Assembly: GCA_958295945.1 (NCBI GenBank)
Contig: OY282386.1
Span: 1,364,001 to 1,428,000, forward strand
From: Candidatus Poribacteria bacterium
GTDB taxonomy: Bacteria; Poribacteria; WGA-4E; WGA-3G
Direction of reading: 5' to 3'
DNA length: 64,000 nucleotides
Made by a program: the position numbers and the translations under genes. The notes beneath the pieces were generated by a model. The model had not been told where the DNA came from. It saw only the letters and a program-made list of their open reading frames with translations, and ran no database searches. Positions within the stretch are counted from its first letter, which is position 1; each line of letters begins with the position of its first letter. This document shows, piece by piece, positions 56,597 through 64,000 of the stretch.

Positions 56597-56759
56597 TCTA
56601 AAAGAAATACGTCTGTTTGGCAAGTTTTATTGAAGAATATACCTATAATTTTAGTGTAGACACTCCACTAGACACCCGGTATCATCAATAACCAATTTTA
56701 CTTGATATTTCCCCAAAATATGCTACCATAACAAGAAACCAAGAAAGAACAGGAACGAT

Positions 56760-57170
56760 ATGATACAACAATTTGAAATAACTTTACCAGCATACCCGCG
56801 CGGTTTCCATCTCATCACAGATGAGATCGTAAATTCGCTTGAGGAACTACCAGAAACAGGTATTCTGCATCTATTTATCAAGCACACCTCAGCAGGTTTA
56901 ACTATCAATGAAAATGATGATCCGACGGTGCGAGAAGACTTTGCGAATAGTTTTGACCGTCTCGTAAAGGAACGTGAACCTTTCTATAAGCACACGATAG
57001 AAGGGGATGACGATATGCCTGCACATATCAAAGCGTCGCTTGTCGGTTTTGCTGTGTCCATCCCGATTAAGAACCATAACCTAAATTTAGGGATATGGCA
57101 AGGAATCTATCTGTGCGAATTTCGTAATCAGGGTGGCAAACGAAATCTAACAGCGACGCTTTATTTTTAG
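56760..57170 (+). CDS. yjbQ: YjbQ family protein (UPF0047, secondary thiamine-phosphate synthase-like)
   Basis: The 136-aa protein carries the family signature HTSAGLTINENDDPTVRED, plus a histidine cluster (PFYKHTIEGDDDMPAHIKAS), and ends GIWQGIYLCEFRNQGGKR. YjbQ proteins form trimers and the E. coli member has weak thiamine-phosphate synthase activity; the physiological role is unsettled. AGGA lies upstream of the ATG. It stands alone, 88 nt from the IS630 element. Confidence 0.92.
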   Translation: MIQQFEITLPAYPRGFHLITDEIVNSLEELPETGILHLFIKHTSAGLTINENDDPTVREDFANSFDRLVKEREPFYKHTIEGDDDMPAHIKASLVGFAVSIPIKNHNLNLGIWQGIYLCEFRNQGGKRNLTATLYF

Positions 57171-57247
57171 GAGATGTGCGAACTTAAAATGAGTAGTGCG
57201 GTTAGGAAACCGCACCTACCGTATGATGATTGTTGAATTAATTGTTG

Positions 57248-58594
57248 TTATACCCACGACGATTTGAGTTCATGCACCTTCAATGATGTAAGTGTAGCAG
57301 CACCACCCTCAGCGTAAATCCCGATGTCTGCGTTGTCCAAGTCTGGTAGGAAGTAGGATGTCATTGAGAGTGTCCCGGCATTACCGAATGCCTCAATAGA
57401 GATGCGATCCACTAAAATCTGCAGTTGAATTTTACCATCTTGTGGGGCAAGTGGTCCGCTCCTTTCAAGGAATGTCAACTGATTCTCAGCGACATTATAT
57501 CGGACATCTTGACCGCGAATATTGAATCCTACTGCAGTCGCATCATTCAGTCCAATCTCTGCTCGGATGTCAAAGAGTTCACCTGTTAATCCATCAAGTA
57601 AGTTCTCATCAGGATTAATCGTCACATTGCTCCATGCGTGTGAATAGTCATGGATATTTTCTATTTCTGCGACCGGTTCACGATAGAGACGAATGCCATC
57701 TGCCGTAGTCCGAAGTGTTAGCACACAAGGGAAACTCATCTGTTGATTGAAAGGCATTTCTGGTGGATTGCTACCGTTCATCCATGCAATTTGAATGCGG
57801 CGACCGTCAGAGTCAGGAATGTCGCTCCACGTCTGTGCGGCATAGAAGTTTGCTCCGTAGTCTGCGCGTTGCGATTCACCATCTTGGATGAAGTTGGTCC
57901 CATCAAAATCACCAACATAGTATTTGCCACCAGCACCCCAAAACACCCATTTGGTATTGTCAGGATCACCATCCACAGGAAGTTCAAAGAGATCTGGACA
58001 TTCCCCATCTGGAATCTTGATGTCAGAGAGACGTTCCCATTCCTTTAGGTTTGTAGAACTGAAAAAGGTAAAGTCATTTCCATCAAGGAAAAGTGTCATC
58101 ACCCATTTTTGCGTGGGTTCATGCCAAATTACCTTAGGGTCCCGGTTGCTCCCAACGATATGTTCAATGATAGGGTTCCCTTCATATTTCGTCCAACTCC
58201 GTCCACGGTCATTACTATAAGCAATGCTCTGTGTGAACGGCACTTTTTCAGGTGCGTGGCTGCCAGCAGAAGTATAAAATACCACAAGTACTGCCTCGTC
58301 ACCTGTCTGGAAGTCTGCGGTATTGTTATAATCCACAACCCCGGAACCCGAAAAAATCGTGCCGAGTTCATCAGGATGGATAGCGTGTGGCAGTTGTTTC
58401 CAGTGCACCAAGTCGGGACTAACGGCATGTCCCCATGTCATGTTACCCCAGTTGATGCCAGTGGGATTGTGTTGAAAGAAGAGATGATACTCACCTTTGT
58501 AATAGATCAATCCGTTGGGATCGTTAGTCCAGTTCGTTTTTGGAGTGAAGTGAAATTGTGGACGATATGTTTCCTTGTAAGCAGTTTGAATCAT
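57248..58594 (-). CDS. Glycoside hydrolase family 32 (invertase/levanase type)
   Basis: GH32 enzymes hydrolyse fructosides such as sucrose, levan and inulin. The nucleophile is Asp25 in WTNDPNGLIYYKGEYHLFF. The RDP motif stabilising the transition state appears in GSNRDPKVIW near residue 150, and the acid/base glutamate in DGECPDLFELP near 199. A C-terminal beta-sandwich follows (LTFLERSGPLAPQDGKIQLQ). The length is 448 aa. No signal peptide is evident, so it may act on imported sugar, although no transporter is adjacent. GGGAGG precedes the start. Confidence 0.93.
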   Translation of the reverse strand: MIQTAYKETYRPQFHFTPKTNWTNDPNGLIYYKGEYHLFFQHNPTGINWGNMTWGHAVSPDLVHWKQLPHAIHPDELGTIFSGSGVVDYNNTADFQTGDEAVLVVFYTSAGSHAPEKVPFTQSIAYSNDRGRSWTKYEGNPIIEHIVGSNRDPKVIWHEPTQKWVMTLFLDGNDFTFFSSTNLKEWERLSDIKIPDGECPDLFELPVDGDPDNTKWVFWGAGGKYYVGDFDGTNFIQDGESQRADYGANFYAAQTWSDIPDSDGRRIQIAWMNGSNPPEMPFNQQMSFPCVLTLRTTADGIRLYREPVAEIENIHDYSHAWSNVTINPDENLLDGLTGELFDIRAEIGLNDATAVGFNIRGQDVRYNVAENQLTFLERSGPLAPQDGKIQLQILVDRISIEAFGNAGTLSMTSYFLPDLDNADIGIYAEGGAATLTSLKVHELKSSWV

Positions 58595-58727
58595 AGTCTG
58601 TTCCTCCCGTTTTAAAGATTATAGTGATAAAGGGCAGTTACCGAAATTTCTGTTCTTAGAGTATACTATTAAGAATCTTCTATTTTGTCAAGTATAACCT
58701 CATAACCTTCAGGACTATTTAGTTTTA

Positions 58728-58830
58728 TATGGTGAAGTATAAAAATATATCTACACTTTCTATCTACGGTAGGCGAGGTTTCCTAACCTCGCCTAAGGAA
58801 TGTGTAGAATTACTTCAATAATTTACCATA
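58728..58830. mobile_element. MITE of the TATGGT family, 103 bp, identical to 36425-36527 (inverted)
   Basis: It starts TATGGTGAAGTATAAAAATA, has the core GTAGGCGAGGTTTCCTAACC, and ends TTCAATAATTTACCATA. All 103 bases match the reverse complement of the element at 36425 by eye. TA dinucleotides lie at both ends. It is located upstream of the GH32 gene, within 140 bp of its start. Confidence 0.85.
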
Positions 58831-58886
58831 AATTGCCAGTTGATGAGTTTTACTAAGAGTTAGGTTTGAATTGTAACGATGCATAG

Positions 58887-58950
58887 TAGTAGGCACACGC
58901 CGTGTGCCGAAATTCCTCTCATGTGGACGGCACGCGGAGCGTGCCTACTA
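58887..58950. repeat. Palindromic repeat with TAGTAGGCAC arms
   Basis: TAGTAGGCAC (58887-58896) pairs with GTGCCTACTA (58941-58950). Smaller inverted motifs lie inside (GGCACACGCCGTGTGCC, CGGCACGCGGAGCGTGCC). Non-coding, probably one of the REP-like families of this genome. Confidence 0.6.
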
Positions 58951-59034
58951 CCATGTTGTTCACAAGCTAAATCGTATCTCAAAACTATTAACGTTTGTAA
59001 TGAAATAGAGCAGAAAAGCATAAAAATAACCCCG

Positions 59035-59338
59035 GGGTGTGTAAAGATTTTGTCACCGTAGACATCAATACCAGTGAAAAACCTGTAATCTATTGTAGGA
59101 CCAAATCAAGTAATCAACGCCAAATGCGCCAAATCAACGGTATGAATGCCATTAAGGCATTCCCCGTGTGGCATTTGTCGGGTATGAATGCGCTTAGACG
59201 AATAAGCGTTTGGTATTCGGCATGATTCCCCGGGTCTCTGTGCCCCGCCATTCCTTGTCCTGTAAGGCAACGGGAGGGCACAGAGCCCCGCCCCTACAAT
59301 TCATGGTAAGAAGTTAGTGACAAAATCTTTACACACCC
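59035..59338. mobile_element. 304-bp non-coding element with 22-bp terminal repeats and a 9-bp target duplication
   Basis: The ends are perfect 22-bp inverted repeats beginning GGGTGTGTAAAGATTTTGTC. ATAACCCCG stands immediately on both sides (59026-59034 and 59339-59347), a clean target duplication. Inside are AATCAACGCCAAAT and GTTTGGTATTCGG motifs shared with the 6480-6826 repeat, and a CGGGTCTCTGTGCCCCG palindrome at 59231-59290. No transposase. An 8-9-bp duplication with such ends fits an IS256-like or related DDE family; the parent is not in the window. Confidence 0.8.
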
Positions 59339-59423
59339 ATAACCCCGCCATAACCTTGACATCATGAAAAGAGGATTGTATAATAGGTCTATACATAAGA
59401 ACAATCACCCTCTCAAACATTTC

Positions 59424-60800
59424 ATGTCAAACAGTGATACCCAACCCCAAGCTTCCTTACTCAAAAATCTACTGCTAATCACTCCACTAAGTCTTATAGC
59501 ACGCGTTGGTACACTACTAATCTATATTGTACTTGCAAAGTGGTTTGGTGACACTGCAGAGATGGATTTCATCTACTATTACTGGGGCATCGCAGCGTTT
59601 CTGATTGAGTTACTGAGTGCTGCTTCTGCATATTCTGTGCTTGTGCCGTTGTTAGCAGATGCGAGAGCACAAGGTGAAACAGAAGCACAACATTGTGTTC
59701 AATCCATATTGACTTGGTATATTTTGACGATGCCTTTAGTGTGTTGTGCGTTGGGTGGTATTGCATGGGGTATTTCGCAGATCTTTTTTCCAAACGTTGG
59801 ACTTCCTCCCACTATCGCAGTTGGTATCATCATTGGATTCCTGTTGCTAACAATGATTTCATCTGTACGTTGGATGCTCAAGGCCATATTAGACACTTAC
59901 CAAGTATTTCACATTCCAGTCATTTTACAAGGAGTCCGTGCTATTTTGGTCATTGCTGCCATCTATATATGTAAACCTTATATCAGTTGGTTAAGCATTC
60001 CGTTAGCACTCATCATCGGTGAATTTTTTCAGGCGATCGTTTTACTTCAAAGATGCTGTAATGTCCTTAAATTACCTTTGAAAAGACTATTTAGTCTAAA
60101 GCAAATCCGTTCAGATACAGAAGGAATTTCATATCCGAAACAATTTCTCAAACAATGCCTTCTGATGATGGGAGCTGCTATCTCAGATGGAATGAACCCT
60201 GTCGTTGACAGAGGTATGGCAAGTTCACTTGGTCCGAGTTCGGTCTCAAAGCTGGATTATTCACTCCGATTGTGTGCAATTCCTGAAGCATTGACAGGTG
60301 TTACAATGCCTGTTTTGCTATCACATTGGGCAAAGATATCTTCATCAAAGAATACGAAGCAGTTACAGCAGAGCGTATGGAGAGGTGTTGTCGTTGTAAT
60401 CGTCTTGATGGTGCCGTTTCTTCTCTGTTTTTATCTGTTTCGTTCAACTATCGTGACGATATTGTTTGGACAGGGGGAATTGTCTTTGGAGGGACAACAA
60501 CATATTGCTTCACTACTGGGTATTTATCTAATAGGGATGCTGCCAAGACTAATTAGTAGATTGCTGATTCGCGCGCATCTTGCGAGTCAAAACCACTTGA
60601 CAGTTCTGCCTGCAACGCTTATCAGACTCATATTGAATCCGGTATTGAATTGGATATTCATGTTGTATTGGGGATTAGAAGGAATTGCATGGTCAACAGC
60701 CTTGCTCTCTTATCCAATCTGTGCATTCATAGCGATTGAATTCTGGAGAAAGGCTAAACTCTCTGAAAATGCTCAGGATGGTAATACCATTTCTAATTGA
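59424..60800 (+). CDS. MurJ/MviN-like lipid flippase of the MOP superfamily, C-terminus altered by IS insertion
   Basis: The protein has about 12-13 hydrophobic helices (LITPLSLIARVGTLLIYIVL, IIIGFLLLTMISSVRWMLKA, VVVVIVLMVPFLLCFYLF). MviN-like motifs include GPSSVSKLDYSLRL followed by IPEALTGV. MurJ flips lipid II for peptidoglycan; other MviN-like proteins export other polyprenyl-linked glycans. I start at ATG 59424 (MSNSDTQPQ), giving 458 aa. The last residues (NTISN and stop) are encoded by the end of the IS630 element at 60785, so the native tail has been replaced. Because the cut follows the last predicted helix, function may persist. Confidence 0.8.
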   Translation: MSNSDTQPQASLLKNLLLITPLSLIARVGTLLIYIVLAKWFGDTAEMDFIYYYWGIAAFLIELLSAASAYSVLVPLLADARAQGETEAQHCVQSILTWYILTMPLVCCALGGIAWGISQIFFPNVGLPPTIAVGIIIGFLLLTMISSVRWMLKAILDTYQVFHIPVILQGVRAILVIAAIYICKPYISWLSIPLALIIGEFFQAIVLLQRCCNVLKLPLKRLFSLKQIRSDTEGISYPKQFLKQCLLMMGAAISDGMNPVVDRGMASSLGPSSVSKLDYSLRLCAIPEALTGVTMPVLLSHWAKISSSKNTKQLQQSVWRGVVVVIVLMVPFLLCFYLFRSTIVTILFGQGELSLEGQQHIASLLGIYLIGMLPRLISRLLIRAHLASQNHLTVLPATLIRLILNPVLNWIFMLYWGLEGIAWSTALLSYPICAFIAIEFWRKAKLSENAQDGNTISN

Positions 60801-61475
60801 TTATATGACATTATCGGTTTTTACAAAAAATGAAAATCCTGTTATTTTTGCTATCGTTGTTGTGGAATAAGCGTGAATTATCTCCGTAATCTTTTTCTGC
60901 ATCGCTTCAATGGTATCGTATGCTTGACAAAACAACTTTGCCTTAAGATCTTGCCATAGCCTTTCAATCGGGTTCAACTCCGGACTATAGGGTGGTAGAA
61001 ATAACAAGATGACATTGTCAGGTATCTCTATTTTCTTTGCCTGATGAAAACGACCATTATCAAGCACCATGACATTTAGGCTTTCTGAAAACTGTGTTGA
61101 AAACTGATTTATGAAGATTTGAAAACAATCGGCGTTCAGATGCGGGAACTCAAGAAAAAAATGATCGCCATTTTGAGGGGCTACCGCACCATAAAGGGAC
61201 ATTGAGGTAAAACTATATTCTATTTCCGCAACAGGTTTGATGCCTGATAAGGTAATACGCCTATTAGCAACAGGCAAAAGACCATACCTCGTCTCATCTT
61301 GACTGAAAAGACGGATGTTTGAATAGTCAGATTGTTTCTCATCAATGGCATCAGCAACTTCTTGTTGGAAGTTTTCTCTAAACGCTTCACTCTCTTCAGC
61401 GTTTTTTTTTATGACTTTTGCGTGGAACTTTGAGTTTCGCTTTCCATTTACCATGAACAAGCGCGTAAACAGCAC
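60801..61475 (-). CDS. IS630-type transposase ORF B (DDE superfamily endonuclease)
   Basis: The triad is readable: LFSQDETRYGLLPVANRR, MVLDNGRFHQAKKI and PPYSPELNPIERLWQDLKAK. The productive frame joins ORF A at the A9-like run near KVIKKNAEESEAF; the ATG-proximal residues (MLFTRLFMVNG) are probably not used alone. No internal stop, so the copy looks intact. Confidence 0.83.
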   Translation of the reverse strand: MLFTRLFMVNGKRNSKFHAKVIKKNAEESEAFRENFQQEVADAIDEKQSDYSNIRLFSQDETRYGLLPVANRRITLSGIKPVAEIEYSFTSMSLYGAVAPQNGDHFFLEFPHLNADCFQIFINQFSTQFSESLNVMVLDNGRFHQAKKIEIPDNVILLFLPPYSPELNPIERLWQDLKAKLFCQAYDTIEAMQKKITEIIHAYSTTTIAKITGFSFFVKTDNVI

Positions 61476-61851
61476 TATATTTCATGTTGACACCAAAGGT
61501 ATCGGCAATATATTGCTGGATTTCTTTGTAGCTTCTGAAGCCTTCAGGTTTCTGCAACTCAGTGCGAAGACTTGTTTGTTGTTCTTCAGTGAGAGCTGGC
61601 ACACACCCCGGAGGATACCGACGCTCTAAGAGTTTCTCAAGACCACCTGCTTCGTAACACGACAACCAGTTTCCTATAGTCGTGCGATGCAAACCTAACA
61701 ACTCGGCTACTTGTTTTCGGTTTTTGGCTTGTCCGCTTTGTCCAAGATATAGCATGGAAAGTCTTTGCTTTTCATGCGCCTCTGTAACTTTTCGCAGCAG
61801 CAATTTGAGTTCTTCAACACTCTCATGAATCTTGGGTACTGTTCTATTCAT
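61396..61851 (-). CDS. IS630-type transposase ORF A (winged helix-turn-helix)
   Basis: I start at the ATG at 61851 (MNRTVPKIHESVEELKLLL), which has AGGAAGG eight bases upstream. Features include the helix-turn-helix KQVAELLGLHRTTIGNWLSC and a second DNA-binding part YKEIQQYIADTFGVNMKYSA. It ends RKSHKKKR at the slippery run, where a -1 slip gives KVIKKNAEES in ORF B. Confidence 0.83.
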   Translation of the reverse strand: MNRTVPKIHESVEELKLLLRKVTEAHEKQRLSMLYLGQSGQAKNRKQVAELLGLHRTTIGNWLSCYEAGGLEKLLERRYPPGCVPALTEEQQTSLRTELQKPEGFRSYKEIQQYIADTFGVNMKYSAVYALVHGKWKAKLKVPRKSHKKKR

Positions 61852-61964
61852 TATGTCCTTCCTGACTGATAAAAGTTTCACAATAGAGTCTAAATTATTT
61901 ATGACGTATTGTCAATTAAAAATGATATAAAAAGAAAAGGAGCACAAGTGATCCAAATGTCTTA

Positions 61965-63100
61965 CTAGTGGATAGTCCATACTAATTGTTCGGGTATAGA
62001 TGTTTTAATCGCACGCGCGCATCGTCCGTTGTCCATTGCCAGTCTACCTGCTTTTGCTCTGCATTTCGCCGTTTTTGCCAGGCTTGTGTCTCTCTACGGA
62101 GTGTCTCTCTATCTGGGATACGCCGACACAAACATTGACGCGTAAGGACACTCAGTTCTATTTCCGCTATATTCAACCAACTTCCATGTACTGGTGTCCG
62201 CACGATTTCTAAACGCTTACGCAACCTATTTGCTTCCTCATTTCCAAACACTTTATTGAGCGATGAAAGTTTGTGTCCATTCAGGTTGTCACAAACTAAA
62301 ATCACACTTTCTGCTAATGGGTAGTCCTGATCCAATAGTCCTTGGACTTCTTCTGCCCAATCCTCTGTCTTTCTGTGCGTCCGAACAGACACACGCCTCC
62401 ATCCCGATAATGCTTCTGTGAATAGGAAGATATTTGCCGTACCTTTGCGTTTATACTCATTATCTACACGCTTGACTTGCCCCGGTTTCACAGGATGCGG
62501 ATCCCGAACATCATCCCTAAGCGTGACAGATTGTTCGTCCATGTTCACAATAGGTATTTCTGTATCCAAAGATTTCTGGTAAAGATCAAGCACTTCTTCC
62601 ATTGACTTTACAAACTCAGCATCTTTTTCAGGGGGGATCACCCATTGTTGCTGAAGGTGTGGCTTCAAAGCGTTTTTTTAGTGTCTGTCTTACCGTTTCT
62701 GGAGAAATGTTTTCCACGATTTCAAGTCTTACCAATTCTGACGCAAGTAGGCGTCCAGTCCATTTAGCAGCACCTTCGGGAGGTTCGCTACAACTCAGTG
62801 CTATCAAGTGGGCTTCAGCTTCACCATCAAGTTTACGAGGTGTGGGAGGATGCTCTCGCTTAGCACGAAATAAGACACGAGAAAAACCACCTTCAGCAAA
62901 ACGCTTACGCACTTTCGCTACTGTCCTATCAGTGCACTCGGACGCTTCAGCTATTTTCCCATCAGTCCAACCGGGGCCATTGACATCTGATTTCAGCAGA
63001 ATATGAGCATTCCTTATCCTATACGCCTCTTTTTTACCTGTGTTTATACAATCTAACAACTCCTGCCGCTCCGAATCAGTGAGTTGGACAACATATTTCT
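61965..63100 (-). mobile_element. IS630-type element related to 55421-56671, right end missing at an ISAs1 junction
   Basis: The left end is CTAGTGGATAGTCCATACTA. The element should extend about 70 bp further right than 63100, but there the sequence changes abruptly to CAGGGTTATTTAG, an ISAs1-type end. The lost part includes the terminal repeat and the natural transposase start. The missing end may lie beyond the ISAs1 copy, outside the window. Confidence 0.75.
61982..62668 (-). CDS. IS630-type transposase ORF B (DDE domain)
   Basis: Close to the frame at 55500: VNMDEQSVTLRDDVRDPHP, VILVCDNLNGHKLSSLNKVF and PVHGSWLNIAEIELSVLTRQ. It extends further at the C-terminus (WQWTTDDARVRLKHLYPNN), the likely full ending that the 55500 frame lost to a stop. 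A -1 slip at the A7 run near 62680 would fuse it to ORF A. Confidence 0.82.
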   Translation of the reverse strand: MKPHLQQQWVIPPEKDAEFVKSMEEVLDLYQKSLDTEIPIVNMDEQSVTLRDDVRDPHPVKPGQVKRVDNEYKRKGTANIFLFTEALSGWRRVSVRTHRKTEDWAEEVQGLLDQDYPLAESVILVCDNLNGHKLSSLNKVFGNEEANRLRKRLEIVRTPVHGSWLNIAEIELSVLTRQCLCRRIPDRETLRRETQAWQKRRNAEQKQVDWQWTTDDARVRLKHLYPNN

Positions 63101-63125
63101 CAGGGTTATTTAGTTTTAAAAACAC
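62628..63125 (-). CDS. IS630-type transposase ORF A with a chimeric start
   Basis: The body (AYRIRNAHILLKSDVNGPGW, KIAEASECTDRTVAKVRKRF) matches the ORF A at 56120. The first residues, MFLKLNNPE, come from the ISAs1 end that replaces the natural N-terminus; the switch is at KYVVQL. Expression would depend on a fortuitous start, so the copy is probably inactive. Confidence 0.65.
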   Translation of the reverse strand: MFLKLNNPEKYVVQLTDSERQELLDCINTGKKEAYRIRNAHILLKSDVNGPGWTDGKIAEASECTDRTVAKVRKRFAEGGFSRVLFRAKREHPPTPRKLDGEAEAHLIALSCSEPPEGAAKWTGRLLASELVRLEIVENISPETVRQTLKKRFEATPSATMGDPP

Positions 63126-63336
63126 TCAGTTATTAAGTTAACTGCGAGTAAATGTTTTGAAGCATAATATCTTATTTTATCCGCTATACTTGTTTTATCC
63201 GCTATACTTGTAACTCCAGCAAATATCAGGACTGCTAATGCGGCATTTCGCAAAGCAGCCATTACTTGTAGAATAGCACCAGTTCGGACAGACGATGCGT
63301 CTTCTCCAAGTTGCGTCCCGCGCATCCAATGCGATT
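63101..63336 (-). pseudogene. Tandemly duplicated 3' end of the ISAs1 transposase
   Basis: Bases 63101-63336 repeat the sequence starting at 63337 (CAGGGTTATTTAGTTTTAAA), through the C-terminal transposase codons (AAGCATAATATC) to GCATCCAATGCGATT. This copy has an extra 18 bp from a local TATCCGCTATACTTGTTT duplication. It encodes only the tail of the transposase and is not functional. Confidence 0.75.
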
Positions 63337-63351
63337 CAGGGTTATTTAGTT

Positions 63352-64000
63352 TTAAAAACACTCAGTTATTAAGTTAACTGCGAGTAAATGTTTTGAAGCA
63401 TAATATCTTATTTTATCCGCTATACTTGTAACTCCAGCAAATATCAGGACTACTAATGCGGCATTTCGCAAAGCAGCCATTACTTGTGGAATAGCACCAG
63501 TTCGGACAGACGATGCGTCTTCTCCAAGTTGCGTCCCGCGCATCCAATGCGATTTGTTCTCTATTGACCAATGCCCACGGCGTAGTTCAAGTAAGTGTTC
63601 GGCAGAGGCTTCTTCGGGTGTCAGACTTGTCCTACCATAGTTGACTTTGGTTGTTTCTTCTCTTGTATTTGGGTTTTTGCGAATATAACGATATTGAATT
63701 ACCTGTTCTATACCTGGCCAGTCCAGATATGCGTTGAGACTTGTGCTTGCTTTCAAACACCTTGTCTCAACTCTCCCATGTGATTTTTCATGCGTCTCGT
63801 GAGTGTCCATAGGGTCGTCCAATAGAGGATGTGTAGCGTCCTCAGAAAGTGTATCAGGAACGTCTTGAAAGAGTTTTTGGATATCATCGTAAAGGTCCGG
63901 GTGGTTGTTTTTGACAGGGAGCACATAGTCTCCATTCCCCGCTATGATGGCGTGGCAGAAAGTTTTCTGCGTCAAAAGTGCGTCTGTTGTGATGACTGGA
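63352..64000 (-). CDS. ISAs1-family transposase, N-terminal part outside the window
   Basis: The frame is open to the window edge and ends LLAVNLITECF. Family motifs include TDALLTQKTFCHAIIAGNGD, YVLPVKNNHPDLYDDIQKLF, SHGRVETRCLKAS and the C-terminal HWSIENKSHWMRGTQLGEDA with IPQVMAALRNAAL. This is the C-terminal part of a DDE transposase of the ISAs1 (H-repeat) group. The adjacent end CAGGGTTATTTAG (63337) agrees with ISAs1 ends beginning CAGGG. Confidence 0.85.
   Translation of the reverse strand, partial: PVITTDALLTQKTFCHAIIAGNGDYVLPVKNNHPDLYDDIQKLFQDVPDTLSEDATHPLLDDPMDTHETHEKSHGRVETRCLKASTSLNAYLDWPGIEQVIQYRYIRKNPNTREETTKVNYGRTSLTPEEASAEHLLELRRGHWSIENKSHWMRGTQLGEDASSVRTGAIPQVMAALRNAALVVLIFAGVTSIADKIRYYASKHLLAVNLITECF

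Larger units (their letters stand above)
55421..56671 (-). mobile_element. IS630-family insertion sequence with CTAGTAGAC/CTAGTGGAG ends, 1251 bp
   Basis: The ends read CTAGTAGACTGTCCACACTA and, reversed, CTAGTGGAGTGTCTACACTA, about 28 bp of imperfect inverted repeat, with TA near each edge. It holds two overlapping frames joined by a -1 slip on an A8 run. The 142-bp MITE at 14121 has the same ends, and the copy at 61965 is a cousin. Confidence 0.85.
60785..61927 (-). mobile_element. IS630-type insertion sequence with TACCATTTCT ends, about 1143 bp
   Basis: Ends read TACCATTTCTAATTGATTAT and, reversed, TATCATTTTTAATTGACAAT, with TA at the edges. Two overlapping frames are linked by a -1 shift on an A-run. 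It entered the 3' end of the MurJ-like gene. The MITE at 16439 has matching ends. Confidence 0.8.

Overview
The window is about 64 kb of a roughly 40% GC bacterial chromosome. It carries housekeeping genes (release factor, Rho, RNA polymerase, DNA ligase, succinate dehydrogenase) between dense layers of small mobile elements. I see no rRNA, no convincing tRNA, no CRISPR array and no phage structural genes. Several features together suggest Candidatus Poribacteria or a close relative: Gfo/Idh/MocA, phytanoyl-CoA dioxygenase-like and Ldh-family genes, a short secreted cohesin-like protein, a bacterial microcompartment shell gene, an FN3-like module reading RPSLEDGRVVIRWTTESELD, and many IS630 elements. 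This is inference from gene content and style, not from a marker phylogeny.

Layout. 0-4.3 kb: rho, rpmE, prfA and prmC on the minus strand, with rho behind a perfect sigma70-type promoter and a leader of about 420 nt. 4.5-9.2 kb: a TPR lipoprotein, a Gfo/Idh/MocA oxidoreductase and an Rpn-type nuclease, the last two enclosed by perfect 23-bp inverted repeats. 9.3-12.7 kb: an sdhCAB operon whose membrane anchor is of the mycobacterial Sdh1 kind. 12.7-16.2 kb: cohesin-like protein, SDR and Ldh-family dehydrogenase. 16.2-18.4 kb: a repeat-rich gene desert with miniature elements, 42-bp tandem repeats and an ISAs1 relic. 18.5-23.7 kb: an orphan adenine methyltransferase, then SDR, PhyH and acyl-CoA ligase. 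24-25.7 kb: an IS630 copy inside an FN3-like gene fragment, then an IS605-type hairpin remnant. 26.1-35.9 kb: rpoBC. 36.2-37.6 kb: miniature elements and a dead IS630 copy. 37.8-39.5 kb: DUF4416 and P1-peptidase genes. 39.7-42.6 kb: XRE plus ImmA/IrrE facing a Type II-like restriction-modification pair. 42.7-46.8 kb: ligA, then a CoA-acylating aldehyde dehydrogenase and a BMC-H shell protein. 47-55.1 kb: a Type III restriction-modification operon with two unfamiliar genes between mod and res. 55.4-64 kb: three IS630 copies and an ISAs1 copy around yjbQ, a GH32 hydrolase and a MurJ-like flippase.

Three things stand out. First, RpoC has 1868 residues. Its trigger loop holds an insertion of about 610 residues, of which about 514 form roughly 13 degenerate repeats of 35-45 residues (consensus close to Y-x-V-x-x-V-x-H-P-E-C-x-L then LLTE-x-EY). 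Second, the Type III operon runs mod, a 212-aa protein, a 984-aa helical protein, res, with a possible independent structured RNA on the opposite strand between mod and the 212-aa gene. Third, four IS630 types in the window each have at least one short non-coding element with matching ends (TA-flanked, 102-142 bp), including two 103-bp copies that read as identical 22 kb apart. The window therefore shows parent IS and MITE pairs side by side. A separate 304-bp element has 22-bp terminal repeats and an intact 9-bp target duplication.
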